Shown here: positions 26,512 to 35,477 of the stretch, one piece after another
Numbering within the stretch: the first letter of the stretch is position 1
How the letters are laid out: each line of letters opens with the position of its first letter
Assembly: GCF_009826935.1 (NCBI RefSeq)
Contig: NZ_WUMN01000008.1
Span: 1-64,000, forward strand
Direction of reading: 5' to 3'
Source: Flavobacterium sp. Sd200
Lineage (GTDB): Bacteria > Bacteroidota > Bacteroidia > Flavobacteriales > Flavobacteriaceae
DNA: 64,000 bases
Made by a program: the position numbers and the translations under genes
Notes under the pieces: generated by a model
Database searches by the model: none
What the model saw: only the letters and a program-made list of their open reading frames with translations
What the model was told of the DNA's origin: nothing

Positions 26512-27357
26512 ATGAAAAGATTAATAAGCATAGAATTCCAGAAACTTTGGTTAAACAGGGCGAGCAGAATACTCATTATTTCCTATTTTGTAATATTATC
26601 GTTCATTGCCCTTATAGCATCAGTAAAACTTACTTTTTTTGGCATTGATTTCAGACTGGCAGATCAGGGCATTTTTAACTTCCCTTACATCTGGCATTTT
26701 AATACTTATATAGCCGTTTTGCTCAAATTATTCTTAGCCATTGTAATAGTTTCTATGATGGCAAACGAATATACGTATGGCACGTTAAAACAAAACCTTA
26801 TAGACGGTTTAAGTAAAAAAGAGTTTATGCAAAGCAAAGTGCTAACCGTTCTTATTTTTGCCCTAAGCTCTACTATATTTATTTTTATAATGACTCTTAT
26901 ATTGGGTTATAGTTTCTCATCGTTTACAGAAGCATCTATAGTATTTAGCGACCTGGGTTATATAGTGGGCTATTTTATAAACCTCGTTGGGTTCTTTTCC
27001 TTCTGCCTTTTTGCAGGCATATTGGTAAAAAGATCGGCATTTGCCATTGGTTTTATCTTCCTGTGGTTTATTGTAGAAAAAATTATTCAGGGATTGTTGT
27101 ATGCCTTTGTAGTGCCAAGCAAAGAGGCTCTGGACAAAGTAATGCAGTTTTTCCCTTTGGAGTCTATCAGCAACCTGCTAATAGAACCATTTACACGGTT
27201 TAAAGCCTACAAAGCAATAGAAAATCAGGTGAACCAGGCAGCAGCCATTGCTCCAAAAGATTACAGCGTGCATTGGTACACCATACTTATCGTGTTGATA
27301 TGGACAGCAGTGTTTATTACACTATCCTACAAAATACTGAAAAAGAGAGATCTGTAA
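26512..27357 (+). CDS. ABC-2 type permease
   Basis: A 281-residue permease with six hydrophobic segments (about 18-40, 62-85, 108-132, 146-168, 175-200, 252-275), typical of ABC-2 exporters. A short cytoplasmic N-terminus precedes the first segment. It partners the upstream ATPase gene (6-base gap). A strong terminator follows at 27381-27408. Confidence 0.9.
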   Translation: MKRLISIEFQKLWLNRASRILIISYFVILSFIALIASVKLTFFGIDFRLADQGIFNFPYIWHFNTYIAVLLKLFLAIVIVSMMANEYTYGTLKQNLIDGLSKKEFMQSKVLTVLIFALSSTIFIFIMTLILGYSFSSFTEASIVFSDLGYIVGYFINLVGFFSFCLFAGILVKRSAFAIGFIFLWFIVEKIIQGLLYAFVVPSKEALDKVMQFFPLESISNLLIEPFTRFKAYKAIENQVNQAAAIAPKDYSVHWYTILIVLIWTAVFITLSYKILKKRDL

Positions 27358-27380
27358 TTGCTGTAAAAGTCAATTACAAG

Positions 27381-27415
27381 CAAAAGCAGGCCAATGTGCC
27401 TGCTTTTGTGTTTTT
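27381..27415 (+). terminator. Terminator of the ABC exporter operon
   Basis: A perfect 11-bp stem (CAAAAGCAGGC, 27381-27391 with 27398-27408) and a 6-nt loop are followed by TGTTTTT. Confidence 0.85.
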
Positions 27416-27541
27416 ATGATTATAAGGATATAATAAAACCAGCCTTACTATGTTAAAGTTTAAAAATGCATTATTAAATAGTTAAAACTTAACTGTTATA
27501 ATTTTAAAAACAGCTTTGCTTTACAGTATCTTTGCTTCCTT

Positions 27542-29839
27542 ATGAAAATAAATTACAAACACAGCATATCGCTAATACTGTTGCTATTAACCACGGCAGT
27601 ATCGGCGCAATACATACAGGTAGACGATACTTATACTGCACAGCAACTTACCGATGCATTGCTGGCAAACTCATGTTCTCAGGTTAGCAATGTAGTAGTA
27701 ACAGGCAGCCCGAATGGGCGTACAAGCTACGGTTATTTTAATGCAGCGTCGTCTAATTTTCCATTTGCAGACGGTATCTTTTTAAGTACCGGATACGCAA
27801 CATCTGTGCCCGGCCCTAACCGAAGGAATGATGATCTTAGCGATGGCGAGCAAACCTGGGAGGGCGACCGCGACCTTCAAAACGCACTTGATAGCGGCCG
27901 AACCTATAACGCAACAGTACTTGAATTTGATTTTGTTCCCCTTACTACAAGCATTAGTTTTGATTATATGCTGGCATCAGAAGAATATCTTCAGCAGGTT
28001 CCTTTTTTAGAATATTGTGATTATTCAGACGGATTTGCATTTTTACTTAAACCTGCTGGTACAAACAGGCCTTATCAAAACCTTGCTGTGATTCCTAATA
28101 CCGATATTCCTGTAAAAGTAACCACTGTTCGTGGGCCGGGCATGTGTCCTGTTGCAAATGAGCAGTATTTTGGCGGATATAACGGCACCATAAGCCCAAC
28201 GGCTTTTAACGGGCAAACAGTAGTGCTTACTGCCAAGGCCGATGTTACCCCCGGTGTGGCCTATCACATAAAACTTGTAATTGCCGATCAGGGTGATACT
28301 ATGTATGACTCTGCTATATTTTTAGGCGGTGGCAGTTTTAATTTCTCTATAGACCTGGGCGAAGACAGAGAACTGTCTTCTTCTAACCCCGTATGTGACG
28401 GAGAAACGGTTACCCTTACCTCTATGGCCGGGGCAGACAGCTACAAATGGTATAAAGACGGCATTGAACAGCCTGCAACAAGAGGCACTTTTATTGCAAC
28501 AGGACCAGGCGAATATAAAACCGAAGCAACCTTTAGCACCTGTGTATATTCGGGGACTGTTAATTTAGAATATGCCCCGGCTATAAGCCAGGCTCCCGTA
28601 ACTTTTGTACAGTGTGATGATAATAATGATGGTTTAACGGCCTATTATTTATCTCAAATAACTGAGGAGTTGTTTACAGATCCTGATGCAAGTGTTACAG
28701 ACTATTTTTTGACCACTACAGATGCTGCTGCGAACACCAATGCATTACCCACAGATACTCCTTTTTACAATACTGTAAGAAATCAGGAAATATATGTAGT
28801 GCTTGAAAATCAATATGGCTGTACAGCTACTGTACCTTTAACACTTTCGATCAATACACCCGATGGTATTGTATTGACACCTTTAGAGAATTGCGAAACA
28901 GAAGGTGTTGGTTCCGGTCTTGCTGAGTTTGACCTCGCAGCCGCTTCAGCCGACATTCTAACCCTTTTCCCTGCAGGTACAACACTAAATTATTACACCA
29001 CATACAACAATGCATTGGCCTTGACCAATGAAATTACCGCTACTTACATAAACATAACGCCTCGTCTTGAAACCATATATGTAAGGATAAACAGTACACA
29101 AGGCTGTTTTGGCATCAAGCCTTTAGACCTTATTGTACACTCGTTTGTTGGAAATTTTGAAGATCAGGAGGTAATCCTGTGTCAAAATACTACACAGATG
29201 CTCGATGCAGGCAGTGGATTTGACAGCTATAGCTGGAACACCACCCCTCCTGTCCTAACCCGCTTGCTTACTATAGATGAGCCCGGAACGTATAGTGTTA
29301 CGGTTGAGAATTCTTTTGGCTGCGAAGCGGTTAAAACATTTATAGTAACGCCATCGGGCCCAGCAATAACTGCAAAGTTTGATATTAGCGATTTTGCCGA
29401 TAACAACAATACGGTTACTGTAAGTGTATTGCAGGGAATTGGCACCTACCAATATTCTTTAGACGGAGATTCCTATCAGGATGAGCCTGTGTTTAATAAT
29501 GTAGCATCGGGCAGTCATATCGTGTATATTAAAGATATTAACGGTTGTGGGCCGGTATATCAAAAAACTATATATGTATTAGACTATCCAAGGGTTTTTA
29601 CACCTAACGGAGACGGCATAAACGACACCTGGCTAATACCATACATGTACACCCGACCTGCATTAAGCGTAAACATTTTTAACCGATATGGCAAACTGAT
29701 AACAGCCTTTAACGGAGGTAATTCTACCGGATGGGACGGACGCCTTAACGGCAGCCCACTGCCTGCTGATGATTATTGGTTTACAATACAATTAGAGAAC
29801 GGAAACATTATAAAAGGGCACTTTTCGCTCATGAGATAA
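27542..29839 (+). CDS. Choice-of-anchor-L, T9SS type-B secreted protein (copy 1)
   Basis: A 765-residue secreted protein. It has a signal peptide (about 1-21, ending VSAQ), a choice-of-anchor-L domain (about 22-275: YIQVDDTYTAQQL, GYFNAASSNFPFADGIFLST, SDGFAFLLKP) and Ig-like/PKD-like segments. A C-terminal T9SS type-B sorting domain (about 685-765) shows RVFTPNGDGINDTW, NIFNRYGKLI and GWDGRLNGSPLPADDYWF. Type IX machinery would move it to the surface. The -7 box TATCTTTG (27527-27534) leaves almost no leader before the ATG. A similar gene follows 87 bases later, so they are tandem duplicates. Confidence 0.9.
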   Translation: MKINYKHSISLILLLLTTAVSAQYIQVDDTYTAQQLTDALLANSCSQVSNVVVTGSPNGRTSYGYFNAASSNFPFADGIFLSTGYATSVPGPNRRNDDLSDGEQTWEGDRDLQNALDSGRTYNATVLEFDFVPLTTSISFDYMLASEEYLQQVPFLEYCDYSDGFAFLLKPAGTNRPYQNLAVIPNTDIPVKVTTVRGPGMCPVANEQYFGGYNGTISPTAFNGQTVVLTAKADVTPGVAYHIKLVIADQGDTMYDSAIFLGGGSFNFSIDLGEDRELSSSNPVCDGETVTLTSMAGADSYKWYKDGIEQPATRGTFIATGPGEYKTEATFSTCVYSGTVNLEYAPAISQAPVTFVQCDDNNDGLTAYYLSQITEELFTDPDASVTDYFLTTTDAAANTNALPTDTPFYNTVRNQEIYVVLENQYGCTATVPLTLSINTPDGIVLTPLENCETEGVGSGLAEFDLAAASADILTLFPAGTTLNYYTTYNNALALTNEITATYINITPRLETIYVRINSTQGCFGIKPLDLIVHSFVGNFEDQEVILCQNTTQMLDAGSGFDSYSWNTTPPVLTRLLTIDEPGTYSVTVENSFGCEAVKTFIVTPSGPAITAKFDISDFADNNNTVTVSVLQGIGTYQYSLDGDSYQDEPVFNNVASGSHIVYIKDINGCGPVYQKTIYVLDYPRVFTPNGDGINDTWLIPYMYTRPALSVNIFNRYGKLITAFNGGNSTGWDGRLNGSPLPADDYWFTIQLENGNIIKGHFSLMR

Positions 29840-29926
29840 GTAACATTTGTACATCTGTTTGTTATAATGTTAAATTAAAGTTACCCCTGTTTTACACAGG
29901 TCTATTGCTGTATCTTTGCCGCACTT

Positions 29927-32260
29927 ATGAAAAAAGTATTTAAAAGCGCCATAGCACTGGTATTGTTTCTGTTAGCCACTACAGCACAGGCACAATATAT
30001 ACAGGTAGACGACCATTATACTGCACAGCAGCTTGTAGAAAATGTTTTATTAAATAATGGCTGTGCTTCAGTATCCAACATTTCGGTTACAGGAGCAGCA
30101 TACACGGGCGAACAGAGTTACGGCTACTTTTCCGGCACAGGTTCTACATTTCCGTTTCAAAACGGAATAATACTGAGCACAGGAAAAGCTCTTGGCGCAG
30201 TTGGCCCTAACAGCAGCCTGTTGGACGATGGTGGCGATATAGACTGGCCGGGAGACCGCGATCTTGAAAATGCCCTGCAAATAAACAACTCTATAAACGC
30301 AACGGTGCTGGAATTTGACTTTATTCCGCTTGCCAACCGCATTAGCTTTGATTACATGCTGTCGAGCGAAGAATATCATGATAATGCTCCCTGTCGCTAT
30401 TCTGACGGATTTGCTTTCTTATTGAAAGCAGCCGATGACGAAACCCCATACATCAACCTTGCTGTTGTGCCCGGCACCGATATTCCTGTAAAAGTAACAT
30501 CGGTACGCCCCGAAATTCCGGGTAGCTGCGAGGCACAGAACGAACAGTATTTTGGTGCTTTTAACGGCTACGAACATCCTACGAATTTTAACGGGCAAAC
30601 AAAGGTAATGACAGCTATATCGGCAGTTACTCCCGGTGTGCGCTACCATATAAAACTGGTTGTTGCCGATGAAGCCAATTTTCGCTACGATTCGGCTATA
30701 TTTATTGGTGGAGGCAGTTTTGATATGACTACCGATCTTGGACCTGACCGTACCCTTGCCAACGGGAATCCATTGTGCGACGGAGAGGTTTTTACAATAG
30801 ATGCATCATCCACAGTTGCGACAGCCTATCAGTGGTATAAAGATGGTAACATTATTAGTGGTGCAACAAACGGAACTTATACAGTAAATCCTACCACCGA
30901 CAGCAGCCCTGATGCTACTTACACTGTAGACGTTACTTTTACACCCGGATGTATCTCTCAGGGGGCAATAGATATTGAGTACACTACTCCTGTCACAGTA
31001 GGCAGTTATACTTTATTACAATGTGACGACAATAACGACGGCCTTACACTTTACAACCTTGACAATGCGGCTGAGCTTGTAGAAAATAATCACCCGGAAC
31101 TTACGGGCGTTAATTATTTCACCGAGTTAACCGATGCGGAAGCAAACACTAATGAAATAACAGAACCTAATTTGTTTGCCAATACACGCATAAACCAACA
31201 GGTTTACATAAGGATGAAAAACCAATATAACTGCATAGGCATTGCAACGGTTACATTGGCAACATCTGCCAATACTGTTAATGATGCAACTGTTATAGAA
31301 GAATGTGATGATGACGGCACAGACGACGGACTGTATGTTTTTGACCTTACCCAAAGGGCAGGAGAAATACTCAGCGGACTCCCGACAGGTTTACAGTTAG
31401 ATTATTATATATCTCACGATAATGCTTTAACGGTAAGCACACCCATTGCCAATCCTCAAAGTTTTAATAATACCATTGCTTATAATCAGGTTATCTATGC
31501 GCGTGTAAGTAGTGGCAGCGATTGTTATGGCATTGCGCAAATTCCGCTTTTAGTGCATTCTTTTGGCGCTGCATTAGACGATGAAGAAGTATTTTTATGT
31601 GAAGGAGCTACAGTTGGTGTTCCGCTTAATGCAGGACCGGGATATGCTTCTTATACATGGGATACTAACCCTATAGTGCACACACAAATTGCAAGGGTAA
31701 GCCAAACAGGAACCTATACCGTTACAGTGGCCAACAATTTTGGCTGTACCGGCACAAAAACCTTTGTGGTAAAACCATCGGGCAAGGCTATCAATGCCGA
31801 ATTTGAAATTGTTGAATTTACAGGAGGCAACAATTCTTTAACTATACATCCGGAAGGTATTGGCACTTATGAATATTCTATAGATGGGGTGCATTATCAG
31901 GATAGTCCTGTGTTCGACAACCTGCCTTCAGGACAATATACAGTATATATAAGAGACACTAACGGCTGTGGATCACCCTATACAAAAGAAGTGGCTGTGT
32001 TGGATTATCCTAAGTATTTTACACCAAATGGCGATACCGTACACGAATACTGGAGCATACCCTACATGCGCAACAGACCGGGCATATCTGTAGTAATATA
32101 TGACAGGTATGGCAAAGTAATTACAGGCTTTACAGGGGGCAATTATGTAGGATGGGACGGAACACTGAACGGTCACCCACTACCGGCATCAGATTACTGG
32201 TTTGTAATTACACTTGAAAATGGTAATACCGTAAAAGGCCATTTTGCACTTATAAGATAA
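29927..32260 (+). CDS. Choice-of-anchor-L, T9SS type-B secreted protein (copy 2)
   Basis: A 777-residue paralog of the preceding gene with the same plan: signal peptide ending TAQAQ, choice-of-anchor-L domain (YIQVDDHYTAQQL, SDGFAFLLKA), middle Ig-like domains (ALDDEEVFLCEGATV) and a C-terminal type-B sorting domain (KYFTPNGDTVHEYWSIPYM, WDGTLNGHPLPASDYWF). The sorting motif reads TPNGDTVHEYW, one step away from the consensus. It has its own TATCTTTG box (29911-29918). Both probably act as adhesins or surface binders. A terminator follows at 32283-32313. Confidence 0.9.
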   Translation: MKKVFKSAIALVLFLLATTAQAQYIQVDDHYTAQQLVENVLLNNGCASVSNISVTGAAYTGEQSYGYFSGTGSTFPFQNGIILSTGKALGAVGPNSSLLDDGGDIDWPGDRDLENALQINNSINATVLEFDFIPLANRISFDYMLSSEEYHDNAPCRYSDGFAFLLKAADDETPYINLAVVPGTDIPVKVTSVRPEIPGSCEAQNEQYFGAFNGYEHPTNFNGQTKVMTAISAVTPGVRYHIKLVVADEANFRYDSAIFIGGGSFDMTTDLGPDRTLANGNPLCDGEVFTIDASSTVATAYQWYKDGNIISGATNGTYTVNPTTDSSPDATYTVDVTFTPGCISQGAIDIEYTTPVTVGSYTLLQCDDNNDGLTLYNLDNAAELVENNHPELTGVNYFTELTDAEANTNEITEPNLFANTRINQQVYIRMKNQYNCIGIATVTLATSANTVNDATVIEECDDDGTDDGLYVFDLTQRAGEILSGLPTGLQLDYYISHDNALTVSTPIANPQSFNNTIAYNQVIYARVSSGSDCYGIAQIPLLVHSFGAALDDEEVFLCEGATVGVPLNAGPGYASYTWDTNPIVHTQIARVSQTGTYTVTVANNFGCTGTKTFVVKPSGKAINAEFEIVEFTGGNNSLTIHPEGIGTYEYSIDGVHYQDSPVFDNLPSGQYTVYIRDTNGCGSPYTKEVAVLDYPKYFTPNGDTVHEYWSIPYMRNRPGISVVIYDRYGKVITGFTGGNYVGWDGTLNGHPLPASDYWFVITLENGNTVKGHFALIR

Positions 32261-32282
32261 CAAACTAAAAATAATTTATATT

Positions 32283-32313
32283 GAAGGCGCAACGTTATGT
32301 TTACGCCTTTTTT
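32283..32313 (+). terminator. Terminator after the T9SS tandem pair
   Basis: AAGGCG and CGCCTT arms (about 32283-32308) with a 14-nt loop are followed by TTTTTT. The stem is short but the T-run is good. Confidence 0.6.
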
Positions 32314-32356
32314 ATGTATTATAATTACACACATTCGCAATCTTTATAAAACAAAA

Positions 32357-32381
32357 AAACTCCCACCAATGGTGGGAGTTC
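32357..32381 (-). terminator. typA terminator
   Basis: A perfect inverted repeat AACTCCCACC/GGTGGGAGTT (32358-32367 and 32371-32380) with a 3-nt loop is followed on the minus strand by seven T. Confidence 0.9.
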
Positions 32382-32403
32382 CTTATATAAATCAAATTGA
32401 TGA

Positions 32404-34200
32404 TTAGAATTTAAAACGTTTCCTGTCGTTCTCGTTAAGGTATATTTTACGTAAACGAAGGCTCTTAGGAGTAACCTCAACATACTCGTCTTTTTGTATG
32501 TATTCAAGTGCCTCTTCAAGTGAGAATTTAATAGCAGGGATAATCCTTGCCTTATCGTCAGCTCCGCTTGAACGTACGTTTGAAAGCTTTTTGGTTTTGG
32601 TTACGTTAACCGTCATATCATCACCACGGCTGTTCTCGCCAATAACCTGGCCTTCATAGATATCTTCGTTAGGGTCAACGAAGAATTTTCCACGCTCCTG
32701 AAGTTTATCGATAGAATAAGGAATTGCCTTACCGTTCTCCATAGAAATAAGCGATCCGCTCAAACGTCCTGGAATTTCGCCTTTATACGGCTGGTATTCA
32801 AGGAAACGGTGAGACATAATAGCCTCTCCTGCTGTAGCGGTTAGCAACTGGTTTCTTAGGCCAATTATACCACGAGACGGGATATTGAACTTAACGATCA
32901 TACGCTCGCCTTTTGGCTCCATGCTAAGCATCTCGCCTTTACGAATAGTTACAAACTCAACAGCACGGCCGCTAAGGTTCTCAGGAAGGTCAATTGTAAG
33001 CTCTTCAACAGGCTCGCATTTAACACCGTCAATTTCTTTTATAATTACCTGTGGCTGACCAATCTGTAGCTCATAACCTTCCCTTCTCATAGTCTCAATA
33101 AGAACAGACAAGTGAAGTACACCACGACCAAATACCATAAATTTATCTGCACTGTCTGTCTCAGCAACACGCAGGGCAAGGTTTTTTTCAAGCTCTTTGT
33201 TTAACCTGTCTTTAATGTGGCGAGAAGTAACAAATTTACCTTCTTTACCAAAGAAAGGAGAGTCGTTGATAGTGAAAAGCATGCTCATTGTAGGCTCATC
33301 GATAGCAATAGACTCTAATGCTTCAGGATTTTCAAAATCAGCAACAGTATCGCCAATTTCAAAACCTTCAAGACCAACAATAGCACAAATATCTCCGGCT
33401 ATAACCTCTTCTACTTTTTTACGGCCAAGGCCTTCAAAAGTGTGAAGCTCTTTTATTTTAGATTTCAATATTTTTCCATCGCGTTTTACAAGCGATACGT
33501 TCATGCCTTCTTTAAGCACACCACGTTGTAAGCGCCCTATAGCAATACGACCTGTAAAGCTGCTAAAGTCTAACGATGTGATAAGCATTTGCGGAGTACC
33601 TTCAGATACTTTTGGAGCAGGAACATTTTCTATAACCATATCCAAAAGCGGCTCTATATTATCAGTTACATTTTCCCAATGGTCACTCATCCAGTTATTT
33701 TTTGCCGAACCATAAACCGCCGGGAAATCAAGCTGCCATTCTTGTGCACCAAGTTCAAACATAAGATCGAATACTTTTTCGTGCACTTCTTCAGGTGTAC
33801 AGTTTTCTTTATCTACCTTATTAATAACCACACATGGCTTAAGACCAAGGTCGATAGCTTTTTGAAGTACAAAACGTGTTTGCGGCATAGGCCCTTCAAA
33901 AGCATCTACAAGAAGACAAACACCATCGGCCATATTAAGCACGCGCTCTACCTCTCCACCAAAATCGGCGTGGCCCGGGGTATCTATAATGTTGATCTTT
34001 GTACCTTTGTAAGTTACCGATACGTTTTTAGAGGTAATGGTAATACCACGCTCACGCTCAAGGTCGTTGTTGTCAAGTATCAAATCACCTGTGTTCTCGT
34101 TTTCACGGAACAATTGGCAATGGTACATAATTTTGTCAACCAGCGTAGTTTTACCGTGGTCAACGTGGGCAATAATCGCAATGTTTCTAATAGCAGCCAT
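32404..34200 (-). CDS. typA: GTPase TypA/BipA
   Basis: A 598-residue translational GTPase (TypA/BipA) that binds the ribosome and aids growth under stress and cold. The start was set at the ATG ending at 34200, giving AIRNIAIIAHVDHGKTTL, the G1 motif, at the N-terminus. G3 is DTPGHADFGGEVERV and G4 is VINKVDKENC. C-terminal domains include the family region RGIIGLRNQLLTATAGEAIM. Upstream is a -7 box TACCTTTG (minus, 34220-34227). It is a single gene, with the ORF-free divergent region and the CarH-like regulator beyond. Confidence 0.97.
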   Translation of the reverse strand: MAAIRNIAIIAHVDHGKTTLVDKIMYHCQLFRENENTGDLILDNNDLERERGITITSKNVSVTYKGTKINIIDTPGHADFGGEVERVLNMADGVCLLVDAFEGPMPQTRFVLQKAIDLGLKPCVVINKVDKENCTPEEVHEKVFDLMFELGAQEWQLDFPAVYGSAKNNWMSDHWENVTDNIEPLLDMVIENVPAPKVSEGTPQMLITSLDFSSFTGRIAIGRLQRGVLKEGMNVSLVKRDGKILKSKIKELHTFEGLGRKKVEEVIAGDICAIVGLEGFEIGDTVADFENPEALESIAIDEPTMSMLFTINDSPFFGKEGKFVTSRHIKDRLNKELEKNLALRVAETDSADKFMVFGRGVLHLSVLIETMRREGYELQIGQPQVIIKEIDGVKCEPVEELTIDLPENLSGRAVEFVTIRKGEMLSMEPKGERMIVKFNIPSRGIIGLRNQLLTATAGEAIMSHRFLEYQPYKGEIPGRLSGSLISMENGKAIPYSIDKLQERGKFFVDPNEDIYEGQVIGENSRGDDMTVNVTKTKKLSNVRSSGADDKARIIPAIKFSLEEALEYIQKDEYVEVTPKSLRLRKIYLNENDRKRFKF

Positions 34201-34571
34201 CTGTCTTTTTTTGAAGCTGCAAAGGTACACTTTATTTTGATAAAAAAAACTTTATACAGAGGGCTTTGCATCATAGTTGTACATTTAGCAAAAAATGTAA
34301 CATACTGGTAGTGTTTTGATAACGTTTTACCTATCCAAACCAACTTTCTAAGACGGGAATTAACTATTTTACAGAGTCATTCTTTCAGTAAAAGAATTTA
34401 AAAAATGCTTCCTAAACAAACAATATAGAAATAATTACTACAAATATTTTTATAAAAAAACGCACCAAACAATGTATATATTTAAAAAACAACCACATAC
34501 AAACCTAAAACCAAAACTGTAAAAATAACGTATATATTTAATATATTTGTTGAACTTTTACCCCCGAAAGT
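34201..34571. other. 371-base divergent promoter region (typA / MerR)
   Basis: AT-rich. The typA promoter box (TACCTTTG, minus, 34220-34227) and the MerR box (TATATTTG, plus, 34542-34549) lie at opposite ends. Near 34530-34550 an AT palindrome-like stretch (TATATATTTAATATATTTG) may contain the regulator's operator. No gene was seen. Confidence 0.5.
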
Positions 34572-35471
34572 ATGAACATTTTAAAAAATGCGTTTACTAT
34601 AAAAGACCTGGAAAACCTTTCGGGCATAAAAGCACATACCATTCGAGTTTGGGAAAAACGCTACGGTATTCTTGAGCCCATGCGTACCGAAAGCAACATA
34701 CGGGTTTATTCTATGCAAAGCCTGCAAAAATTGCTCAACATCTGTACGCTTACTTCTTATGGCTACAAGATAAGCGCTATTGCCAAATTACCGGAAGAGA
34801 CCATACCTGTCATTGTACGCGAAATACTGAGCCGAAAAACTCTTAGCAACCATGCCCTGAATAGCTTTAAGCTTGCTATGATAAATTTTGACAGGCAACT
34901 TTTTAGCACTACATACAACAACCTGCTTACCGAAAAATCGTTAAGCGAGATATTTTTTGAATTCTTTGTTCCGTTGCTGCGCGAAACAGGCATGCTGTGG
35001 CAAACAGGCACCATTACTCCCGCACACGAGCATTTTATAAGCTGTCTTATTAAACAGCAAATAAGTGTTAGCACAGAGGCATTGCAAAACACCCCACCTA
35101 CTAAAACCGACCGTACTTTTGTTTTATATCTGCCCGAAGGGGAAATTCATGAAATGGGACTTATGGTTATCAACTACGAACTGATCAGGATAGGACATCA
35201 AACTGTTTACATAGGCGCTAATATACCTACAGCAAACCTTACAGATATTAAGAATTACTTTGCCAACATTACATTTGTAACCTATCTTACCGTTGAAACC
35301 AACCTTAACCGTATAGGCCAATACCTGAGCACACTTAAAACCGAAGTGGTTAATGATACCCAAACTCAATTGTATGTTTTTGGAAAAGGCATATCGTTTA
35401 TTAATAAAGATACGTTACCAAAGGGTATTGAAACTTTTACATCAATAAGAGGATTTGCAGAGGGATTGTAG
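34572..35471 (+). CDS. MerR-type regulator with B12-binding domain (CarH/LitR-like)
   Basis: A 299-residue protein: MerR winged helix (about 5-75; FTIKDLENLSGIKAHTIRVW), helical bundle (about 90-175) and B12-binding Rossmann domain (about 180-299). Two CarH signatures are present: the helical-bundle motif W-x9-E-H (Trp143, Glu153, His154 in MLWQTGTITPAHEHF) and the cobalamin-ligand motif E-x-H-x-x-G (Glu191, His193, Gly196 in EIHEMGLM). In CarH these hold adenosylcobalamin and sense light. It probably represses a light-induced gene set, possibly carotenoid genes elsewhere. No crt genes are adjacent. Confidence 0.9.
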   Translation: MNILKNAFTIKDLENLSGIKAHTIRVWEKRYGILEPMRTESNIRVYSMQSLQKLLNICTLTSYGYKISAIAKLPEETIPVIVREILSRKTLSNHALNSFKLAMINFDRQLFSTTYNNLLTEKSLSEIFFEFFVPLLRETGMLWQTGTITPAHEHFISCLIKQQISVSTEALQNTPPTKTDRTFVLYLPEGEIHEMGLMVINYELIRIGHQTVYIGANIPTANLTDIKNYFANITFVTYLTVETNLNRIGQYLSTLKTEVVNDTQTQLYVFGKGISFINKDTLPKGIETFTSIRGFAEGL

Positions 35472-35477
35472 CATACC

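Noticed and set aside
33589..34311. 240-residue frame on the plus strand
   Set aside because: It lies opposite typA, is Cys/Lys/Tyr-rich noise and has no family features.
34201..35477. Carotenoid gene cluster around the CarH-like regulator
   Set aside because: No crt, photolyase or B12-transport gene is adjacent in the window.
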